From Citrus sinensis (taxonomy: Eukaryota > Streptophyta > Magnoliopsida > Sapindales > Rutaceae): a DNA stretch of 64,000 bases. Every line of letters starts with the position of its first letter. The first letter of the stretch is position 1. Made by a program: the position numbers and the translations under genes. The notes below the pieces were generated by a model, which ran no database searches, had not been told where the DNA came from, and saw only the letters and a program-made list of their open reading frames with translations. Shown here piece by piece: positions 55,639 to 64,000 of the stretch. The DNA lies in the NCBI RefSeq assembly GCF_022201045.2, contig NC_068561.1, forward strand, positions 25,612,501 to 25,676,500, in the 5' to 3' direction.

Positions 55639-58600
55639 ATGGCCGTGTCCTCATGTTCGAGTCAAAAAATTTTGTCCTTCTCTTCTTCATGTTCGTCTTT
55701 TGAGTGCCGGTCCGATCCCGACTTCTCGGGCTCCGCTCGGTTTGATAAACCGAGGATCTCGGCGGCGCGAGTCATTGGAGCCTCGACGGCGTCGTTTAGC
55801 GGCGTGTCGTCTCTGATTTTCAGGTTTCCGCCGAACTTCGTACGCCAGCTTAGCACGAAGGCCAGGAGGAACTGCAGCAACATCGGCGTGGCGCAAATCG
55901 TGGCGGCTTCGTGGTCGAACAGTGTGGGTTCCGGCTCTAACTCGGCGGCGGCTACAGCCGCTTCCGCTGCCCCGGCCCCGCCCGCCCCCGTCGAGATTAC
56001 GAGCGGCGATGACATCGCGCTGGTTGACGGATTGAAAAATGTACAGCTGGAAGCCCTCGCTGATTTGAAAAACGAGGCTTCGTTTTTGAGCTCCGATGGG
56101 AGCCTTGCAATTCATGCCGGTAAAACTTTTGTTCTTAGTTTTATTTTTCTATTTTCGATGCGTTATGTGGTTATTGATTCGTGTTTTTAGATATTTATAT
56201 GTTGCGGACAGCAATAAATGTATTGGATATTAGTTTCATATATTTTTTTAAGATGATTTTTCTCCAAAATTATTGATCTTGTCTAGGTAATTAATTAAGT
56301 TGCTAATATGAGTGATGTTTAGCTAATGCATGAATCTGTAACATTTTTGTTCTGTCAATTTTAGGTGAAAGATTAGGTCGTGGTATAGTAACAGATGCAA
56401 TTACTACCCCAGTGGTGAATACTTCTGCTTACTTCTTTAAGAAAACTGCTGAGCTTATTGATTTCAAGGTATGCATTATATTTAAGTTTTGACCAAGCGG
56501 TTTATTAAAGATGTTATTGTTAAGGAAGTTGGGATGGATGACTAATGCTGTTTCTATGGTCTTGTGGCAGGAGAAACGTCGTGCAAGTTTTGAATATGGG
56601 AGGTATGGAAACCCAACAACTGTGGTCGTTGAGGAGAAGATGAGGTTTGCTAATCTGTTCTTTGACTAAATAGAATTTTAGTGCTTCGTTGGCAGTGATA
56701 TGTTTTGAATGTTTTTGACGCCATGTCGTTTCTTTTTTCAATTTAGTGCACTTGAGGGGGCTGAATCAACTGTGATTATGGCATCTGGAATGAGTGCTAG
56801 CACAGTCATGTTGTTGGCATTGGTTCCAGCCGGTGGGCATATTGTGACAACCACTGATTGCTACAGGAAGACTAGGATTTTCATTGAGACTGTTCTGCCC
56901 AAAATGGGAATCACGGTACATTTTATGCTATCATTTAGGTTGCAGTTGCTTTGTGTCTTTGACGACAGAAAATATTTTCTAGGTCATTGGTATTTGATGT
57001 TTGGGAACATAGAGTAGTTTTCTGGTGTTCTGGAACAAAAGTTATCCGGTATTCAACGCATGTTTTCAATTTGTCTGATATGCAGGCTACGGTGATTGAC
57101 CCAGCTGATATGGAAGGTTTGGAGGCAGCACTCAACAATAACAATGTCAGTAGTGAAGAAATATGTCAATTTTTTTTTTCTTTCTCCATTTAATTCTATC
57201 TTTTGATGTACTTTGAAAGTGACTGGTCATACTAAGTTGAGTGGTGTGGTAATTTCATGCAGGTCTCACTATTCTTCACCGAGTCTCCAACCAATCCATT
57301 CCTGAGATGTGTGGATGTCAAACTGGTTTCAGATCTTTGCCATAAGAAAGGAGCAATAGTTTGCATAGATGGAACCTTTGCCACACCTCTCAATCAGAAG
57401 GCCCTCAGCCTTGGTGCTGATCTTGTACTGCACTCTGCAACAAAATTCATTGGTGGCCACAATGATGTTAGTCAGTTTGCATTGATCCCCTACCACTCTG
57501 TCAATCTTCCTTAATTTGATCACCAAACAAACTAATATTTCTGTACAGGTCCTTGCTGGGTGCATTAGTGGTTCAGAGAAGTTAGTTACACAAATTCGTA
57601 ATTTGCATCATGTTTTGGGTGGTGCTCTCAACCCGGTGAGTAAATGTATTAATCAGTCTTAAGGGTTTTTAGTTGGCATATACCCAGAAAATGAGAGACT
57701 TTTTTTACTCAAGAAAATGAGTTTGGATGGTGTTTCAATTATGCTGCTTAGATATTTTCAACTTGTTTTTTGAGGATTTCTGGCTTCATATCTTATTCGT
57801 TGAAACTTCCATGCAACTTAAGTCTCGGGATAATAATGTTTATTTTGTTTCCTTTGACAGAATGCCGCGTATTTGATCATTCGAGGCATGAAGACATTGC
57901 ATCTTCGTGTACAGCAACAAAATTCAACTGCGTTGAGGATGGCCAAGATTTTAGAGGCACATCCAAAGGTATTGTTGCTATTTATCACATTTCTTTTTTG
58001 TTTTTCTAATGGCACCTTAGTTGGGTTTATGAAATAATTAACCATGTTGATAGGGGTTTTAATGAATGTGATGTATTCTGAACTTTAATAACAACTTCTC
58101 TACAAAGCTTTTGGTTTTTAGCACGACTAGGTACATCTTACTAATATAGCCAAGCATTCACTTCCACTGTAAACTTCTCTCTCTACATGCAGTGCAGCTG
58201 ATAGGTGTGTTAAGCAACAATATCTTCATCTGATTGTTGACGGGTTATAGTACCATTTACTCTTTATTGACGATACGATCTTAAAAATGTTAAAATTATT
58301 GAAATTTTATTTGATAGTTTGTACACTTGTATTTCCTAGTAATTATTGTATTCCAAGAGCTTATGTGAAATATCATTTGCAGGTGAAGCGCGTTCACTAT
58401 CCAGGCTTGAAGAGTCATCCTGAGCATCACATTGCCACACAGCAAATGACTGGTTTTGGTGGGGTAGTTAGTTTTGAGGTGTGTGTCTTTTTGTAACAGT
58501 GATTCACATGTTATTCGCAGAAGTACCTTCTTGTGGAATTTTGAACATTCACTGTTCATAATACATGCAGGTTGATGGAGACCTAACGGCCACCATAAAA

Positions 58601-58813
58601 TTTATTGATGCCTTGAAAATCCCATATATTGCTCCATCCTTCGGTGGCTGTGAGAGCATTGTTGATCAGCCAGCTATAATGTCGTATTGGGACCTTAGCC
58701 AATCGGAGAGGCTCAAGTATGGGATTATGGATAACTTGGTTCGCTTTAGCTTTGGAGTGGAAGATTTTGAAGATTTGAAGGCTGATGTACTTCAGGCCCT
58801 GCACGCCATATAG
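55639..58813 (+). CDS. CGS1: Cystathionine gamma-synthase 1, chloroplastic
   Basis: First committed enzyme of methionine synthesis: joins O-phosphohomoserine and cysteine to cystathionine, in plastids, with pyridoxal phosphate. Ten exons: 55639-56119, 56365-56468, 56571-56644, 56747-56915, 57086-57145, 57263-57466, 57549-57635, 57861-57968, 58383-58478, 58571-58813; 541 residues in phase. Residues 1-about 70 are Ser-rich transit peptide. Residues 75-94 hold the MTO1 region [18 protein letters not shown]. An Ala/Pro-rich linker follows, then the catalytic fold: [10 protein letters not shown], the PLP-binding Asp332 in CIDGTFATP, and Lys357 in [11 protein letters not shown], which forms the Schiff base. 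The start at MAVSSCSS matches the family; the longer open frame from 55480 begins without ATG. Exon 1 is much more GC-rich than its neighbours. Confidence 0.96.
55861..55920 (+). promoter_or_regulatory. MTO1 nascent-peptide regulatory region of CGS
   Basis: Encodes residues 75-94 in exon 1. The stretch [18 protein letters not shown] is the same as I recall for Arabidopsis CGS1, where the nascent peptide, with S-adenosylmethionine, halts the ribosome at the Trp-Ser pair and triggers mRNA decay. Here that pair is Trp92-Ser93, one residue earlier than in Arabidopsis. Function is inferred from this conservation. Confidence 0.88.
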
Positions 58814-59807
58814 AAGTGTTTTTTGTGTTTCACCTTCGCAAATTTTTCATTTTACTTTTCCTAACGGCATTCTCTTTTGATGTTTGAATATGTTCGTTTT
58901 GTTATTATGTTTTAGTGACAATAATCCTTGAATAATCTTAAAACTTCATCTATAATGTTCTTCCTTTTCTGTTTAGTTTGTTACTTAGTTTCTGAATGAT
59001 TGAGTGCAGAAGAGAACAGAAGGAAACGAAAATGTTGAGAAGAGGGGCTTGCGATCCATTTTTAATATTATACAACTAAATTTGGTGACTAATTTTACGC
59101 ACAAGGAAATTTAGTAGGGTTTCATTAATTTTGTTAAAAGAGTATGTATTAAGAAAATTGACGTTTTGTAGTTTATTGTTTTCCACAGTCGTTGATATAC
59201 CTATTCATAAAACGAAACTATCTTGGCCCCCTTATTTTCTTTTAGTATATTTTTTATGAGTTGAACAGTTTGTTCATTGCTGTATAGATCTCTGCATATA
59301 AATCGACCACTGAGCATTTCGATAAAAATGAAAGTAGATCATTGTGAGAGTTGATTTTTGGTTTTCATGAAGACTGTTCTAATTTTTACAGATGACTTTT
59401 GAGTTACATTTATTATCCTTATGTTAATCAAGTTCAAGACTACTAGTCTTATTCTATTTATAACATCAATAGAAAGGTAAATTTTATATAAGGTTGTTCC
59501 AAACTTTATATATGAAGCTTACTCAAGAGAAAGAACCGAAAACACAAGAGATTAGGGAGCAAAATGTCATTAGCAAAAAGAAATGTCAAATCCAACGATG
59601 CCTCAAATCCGAATGCACACATGCAAACACTCACTGCCAAAAGATACCAAATACCGCCTCCTCGGCCACCTTTGGGTTCTGTCTTTCTTTTTCTTTTCTT
59701 GTTTTCTTCTCTCTCTCTCAGTTGATCATCATCGGTGTGATTTGTTATCATCGCCAAGAAAAAAAATTAAATAAAAAAAGAGAAAAAGGGAAATTCAATC
59801 AAATAGA
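58814..59807. other. CGS 3' UTR and SPX upstream region
   Basis: No separate gene. From about 59480 the sequence becomes A- and then CT-rich, suggesting the SPX leader; the 105-codon frame at 59494-59811 overlaps the SPX start in another frame and is probably leader sequence. Confidence 0.45.
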
Positions 59808-61520
59808 ATGAAATTTGGCAAAGAATTCACAACCCACTTGAAGGAGACATTGCCGGAGTGGAGGGACAAGTTTCTGTGCTACAAGCCTCTCAAAAAGCTC
59901 CTCAAACACTTCCCTGCGGCTGACTTTCAACCCCATTCACAGCCAACGCCCACCGTTGATGTTGTTGTTATTATTGATGATGATCATAATCGTACGGGCA
60001 GCAGTAGCAGTAACTGCTGGTCTTTGGATCGGTTACAAGATTGGTTTGTCAGAATTCTCAGAGAAGAGCTTGAAAAGTTTAATGATTTTTATATTGATAA
60101 GGAGGAAGAATTTGTCATCCGTTTTCAGGTACCGTTATTTTGCCATCTTTGTTTTCATAATCATATTTTTGTATAGGTGTATTTAGAAATTTGTTTGTTT
60201 ATCAATGAACATTGAATTGGAGTTAATTGATTATAAAAGCCTAAAGGAACATATTTTTCATGGGAAAGGAGAGACCTTTGATTGGATAGTAGAATATGTA
60301 TGTTGCTGTCTGTGTATTTAGAGTCTGTTAGCTTTGTCAATGATTATATTGGAATGAATTAGAATGAATTTGATTATAACAGGAGCATTTTTTTTCATTG
60401 TTTGACGGTATTTATGTGGTTGTATTTGAGATTACGTTATCTTATCAATCAAAATTTTCATTGTACTGTTTATTTTGTTGATAAGAGAGATTTGATGAAG
60501 GTTTTAGACAATAATCATTATAAATTCTGTTTGCATCAATGATTTGTTCAGTATTTTCCTTGATGGAACCAAATGACCTGTCATTGAAGAATTCTATGGA
60601 TGATGTTTTGCATATTTAGGATGGCAAGGCCCCACGTTATTATTCTACTATGGCTATTTTGATCTTTTCTTCTTTTTGTTACAATAGGAGCTGAAGGACA
60701 GAATTGAGCGAGTCAAGGAGAAAACTGGTGGAGCTTTTACTTCTGAAAGTGAATTTAGCGAGGAAATGATGGAAATTCGGAAGGACTTTGTCACCATTCA
60801 CGGGGAAATGGTTCTCCTTAAAAATTATAGCTCCCTAAATTTTGCAGGTCAGCAACTACATTTGTGATGTTCTATTTGACTTTGGTTTGTAAGAATTTTG
60901 TTGCCTCGCAGATGATGCTGATTAAACATTATTTTTCTAGGGTGCATCATTAATTTGCTTTCTCCTATATTCGACATGGGATGGTTCAGTGCAGCTGCTT
61001 CAGTTTCTGAAATTATTTTCTCTGTTTTTTTGGCTTGATAGGACTATTGAAAATTTTGAAGAAGTATGATAAAAGAACTGGGGGACTGTTGCGTCAACCT
61101 TTCACTCAACTTGCAGTTCATCAACCTTTCTTTACTACAGAATCTCTCACAAGGCTAGTCCATGAATGTGAGGAAAATCTTGAGCTTCTCTTCCCGTTGG
61201 AAGCGGAAGTCATTGAGGCTACTGCCACCACACCAGACGAATCAAAATCACAGCTGAATGCCGCAAACACATTGTCTGACAATCCACCAAATCTCAGGGA
61301 TGAAACCTTGGATGTATATAGAAGCACCCTTGCTGCAATGAAAGCCATAAAAGGCCTTCGAAAGGCTAGCTCTACTTCTAACCCATTGTCATTCTCGTCT
61401 CTATTTGAGAGTCTGGATGATGAAAGCATTGGTGCTGTAACGGCTGAAAACTCTGCTTGTAACTCTCCAGCCTTGTTAAACAATCGAGAGGACAATCACG
61501 ATGATACCCACTCTTCATGA
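59808..61520 (+). CDS. SPX4: SPX-domain protein (SPX4-like)
   Basis: Stand-alone SPX proteins bind inositol pyrophosphates when phosphate is sufficient and then hold PHR transcription factors inactive. Exons 59808-60128, 60688-60847 and 61042-61520 join in phase to 319 residues, close to the 318 I recall for Arabidopsis SPX4. The N-terminal helix [11 protein letters not shown] and the basic cluster Tyr25, Lys29, Lys30 ([12 protein letters not shown]) fit the inositol-phosphate pocket, completed by Lys167, Lys168 and Lys171 in [15 protein letters not shown] variable acidic/Asn insert ([17 protein letters not shown]) lies between the helices, as usual. The C-terminal tail is Ser/Asp-rich and ends DNHDDTHSS. 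No EXS, MFS or RING domain follows, so it is the short class. It lies tail-to-tail with an EXS-domain gene. Confidence 0.92.
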
Positions 61521-61969
61521 ATGCGTGTTTGTTTTTTTTTTTTTTGGGGTTCTGTTTCCTTTCCAAGTTCCTTGTAAGAAGTTGAAACTGAATAATAACA
61601 GGCATTCAATTGTATGAAAGCTGCTAGTTGAATTAATGTGTGTTAAAGGTTAACTCCTCTAGAAGTTACTAACAAAGTTTCTTGTTTGTGGATTAGATGG
61701 TTGCCTTTGTACATTTTTGCAATTTGCAGAACTATCACTTAAGCCACTTAGTTGATTTTTTTTTTCATTTTTTGTTTGACTAAACATCATTTGCTATGAT
61801 GTAAGCATTGTCATTTCTTTGTATCGGTACTAACACATACATTCTCTTTTTTTCTTTTGCGTCTTTCTTTATATAACATATCAATCAGCTGGGGTACAAA
61901 AAATCACACATGTGCAGTAAATCTGCACTAAAATGGATCTGTCATATCTTTCTGAGCTGATACGCTTGT
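61521..61969. other. Shared 3' region between convergent SPX and EXS genes
   Basis: About 450 bases between the two stop codons with T-rich tracts on both strands. It must hold both 3' UTRs; they may overlap as natural antisense ends. Confidence 0.5.
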
Positions 61970-64000
61970 TCATGATCCCTTGTTTTCATCATCATCGTAG
62001 TTAAAAGGCAAAGGTACTGACTTGAATGCCCTATACTTCCCCACGTTGTTCAAGTGCTCATTTTCAAGCCTGACCAATCAAAATCGTGAATTTGTCATCA
62101 TGAAATCGACAATAATACCTCTAGTTTTTCGTTTATTGTCGATGTGAACATACTTTTCCAGTTTCTCTTACCTGAAGAAATTCCAGATGCCACGCCGGAT
62201 AATCTCCAAGCTAGCAACTACTGCAATTAAGGCTGTTCTATGCAGAAATGGAGCTTCTGTAAAGCCTAGCACTGTCTGCATCCACGCTAGTCTCAGTAGG
62301 ATGTTCAACACCTGCAATTCAATCCGAAATTATTGTTCATCATCAAGTAATTACACCATAAAAAGCGGAGGAAACTCACAAGTTTTGTTACCATGGCTAT
62401 AAAATAAACACTTCTGATTGGTACAATGAGCTTGTCTCTTAACCAAGGGTTTCTTGAATTTCGGCGCAGAAGACCCCAGTCTATGGCAATATCCCAGTAT
62501 GTATTAGCAATTGTTGCAACTCCTGAACTGGCAGCAGCCACTATCAGCAAAGTTTTCCCAGCTCTTAAGCTATAGATTGTCCTTGTAGCGACAGCAACAA
62601 TTGTTGATGAGTATTTTAGAGCATTAAGACCATGCACTCTATCTTGCTCTTCGAATAGGCGGCGAAGGCACTAAAATGTAGATCACAGATACTGTAAGAA
62701 CCATTGCTGCATATGCTTTAATGCAGACTTGAACATGGACAGCTCAGAAATGAACATTGATCTGTTTGAGTAACCATAAAGTACCTGAAGAAACCGGAAC
62801 CAGTATGGTATGATTGCTATTACTACATAAAATTTCTGAAAAATTTCACTCTGATTGCAATTATTTGATCTTCTTTTGAAGTCTCCCCATCCATAATAGC
62901 AAACGTAGAATTCTAAGCTTCTGAGAGCTTGAACCTGAAATGAAACAACAACGCAGATAATTTTAAAATAAACCAAGCTGGAATCTTCATATGAGCTCAA
63001 GATTCTTCGAATATCAGGCAATAAAAATTAGAAGTCAGGCAAGCGTCAGCACGATGTGTAACCTGGCTAGTGAGCTGGTCTGCCAAGAAGAAATCTGGGA
63101 GGGTAACCTGAATAACAAAAGAAAATTTTATTTAAAATAAAAAAGCTGAAATATATTCAATTCATTTTAATATCTAGAATTTTTGTAACTCTTGGTACCT
63201 TGTAAAGAGGTGTACAAATGCAGCGCAACGCACATTGGATAATGAAGAATCTGCTTGAACGGTATATGATATTGAAAGGACAAAATGTTATAAGAGTCAC
63301 AATCTGCAGCCAAAGAGATGACCAGCCGTTTATGTTCAAATGATAATATTTGTTCATTGTAAATTTTTAATGCATTAAAAGACACTAAAAATTAAACTTA
63401 CAATGAGTAGACCCAAAGGGACTACTTCGGTTAGAGCTCTGAAGCTTTTTGTTCTGGGGTCCATCTCCATATCCAAATTTGAAAGCGCACAAGAAAATGT
63501 AAGGACTGCAAGACCTGAACTGAGAAGAAGGACTTCTCTATAACCCAGTTCTGTTCCTTGCTTAAGGCCAAAAATGAATGAATAATTAACCCGGTAGCGC
63601 TTCCAAAAGTATATGTCTCCAGCATACATGAGCATATGCAGGATAATGTATCCGAAAAAGCTGCAAAAAGTATGCGCAAAATTTATCAATCCTTTGACTT
63701 TATTTTGCTTCTTTCGATGTCTAAGCAATGCAGCATCATCACCTGTAAAGTGGAAATATGTTTTCCATGTACTGAGTTCTTCCAGGACTTTCAAGGATAT
63801 TTCTTGCATGAATAGCGACAACAACGGCAACAATAAGCGCGAGAGAGAAGCCAAAGAAGGTACCTGCATGAAGGCTTAAAGAAGCTAAGAGTACTCCGAT
63901 TGGATTTAACAAAATTGATTGATGGAAAAGAATTCTAGTTCCTATTAGAACGAGTTATACCTAAGAAAAATGTAATGGTGTGTCTCTCTCTTTTGGCTTT
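61970..64000 (-). CDS. EXS-domain membrane protein (At5g35730 type), 5' end outside window
   Basis: Nine exons are read on the minus strand, all in phase: 64000-63961, 63863-63743, 63660-63402, 63303-63199, 63107-63063, 62934-62785, 62670-62392, 62311-62172, 62069-61970; 412 residues in the window. The EXS fold is plain: [20 protein letters not shown] (TM), [83 protein letters not shown] and [11 protein letters not shown], ending RNFFR-type boundary then [20 protein letters not shown]. These match the PHO1/XPR1/SYG1/ERD1 C-terminal membrane domain. The family includes phosphate exporters; plant EXS-only proteins are of unclear role and probably Golgi or plasma membrane. The start lies right of the window, so a small N-terminal part is unseen, and absence of an SPX domain cannot be proved here. 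Confidence 0.92.

Noticed and set aside
59494-59811. 105-codon frame overlapping the SPX start
   Set aside because: Lies in the probable SPX leader, begins in AT-rich DNA and shows only low-complexity Lys/Glu and Ser/Phe runs.
63743-63869. ATG at 63869 as start of an EXS protein (frame beginning [10 protein letters not shown])
   Set aside because: That frame is out of phase with the EXS exon. The correct frame reads [20 protein letters not shown] after an AG acceptor at 63864, joined to an upstream exon at 64000-63961.

Overview
The window is nuclear DNA of a flowering plant, a core eudicot and most likely a rosid. Genes have short exons with GT-AG introns, intergenic DNA is AT-rich, and small DNA transposons are common. 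A Citrus-type genome is my guess, not a demonstrated identification.

There are eleven protein-coding genes and one microRNA gene. In order they are: a polypyrimidine tract-binding protein (minus, 3' end outside the window); a four-KH-domain RNA-binding protein; a MIR169 hairpin; a 53-residue two-helix membrane protein (minus); a 1259-residue P-class PPR protein; a CASP5-type Casparian strip membrane protein; an E-type PPR protein (minus); a NAC factor of the NAC079/080/100 clade with a miR164 site; a MIXTA-like R2R3-MYB; cystathionine gamma-synthase with the MTO1 nascent-peptide region; an SPX4-like phosphate sensor; and an EXS-domain membrane protein (minus, 5' end outside the window). Exon boundaries were read from splice sites and checked by reading-frame phase; every gene complete in the window closes in frame.

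1-15 kb holds RNA-binding genes, the microRNA, three inverted-repeat transposons and a decayed pogo/Tigger-like transposase. 15-25 kb is a compact cluster of PPR, CASP and PPR genes. 25-55 kb is gene-poor and AT-rich, with only the NAC and MYB regulators, a probable solo LTR, a retroposon with a 17-bp target duplication, MITEs and long A/T runs. 55-64 kb is dense again, with CGS, SPX and EXS.

The gene order is the main large-scale observation. From memory of Arabidopsis locus numbers, KH, PPR, CASP5, PPR, MYB16 and SPX4 lie together on chromosome 5 (At5g15270-15330), while CGS1, MYB106 and PTB1 lie together on chromosome 3 (At3g01120-01150). This one segment interleaves both sets, as expected of an unfractionated ancestral block. 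Several loci carry a post-transcriptional control layer visible in the DNA: a GC-AG intron and a 23-nt homopolymer in PTB, a miR164 site in NAC, the MTO1 arrest region in CGS, and MIR169 itself. I found no operon-like or CRISPR-like system and no evidence of a wholly new biological system.
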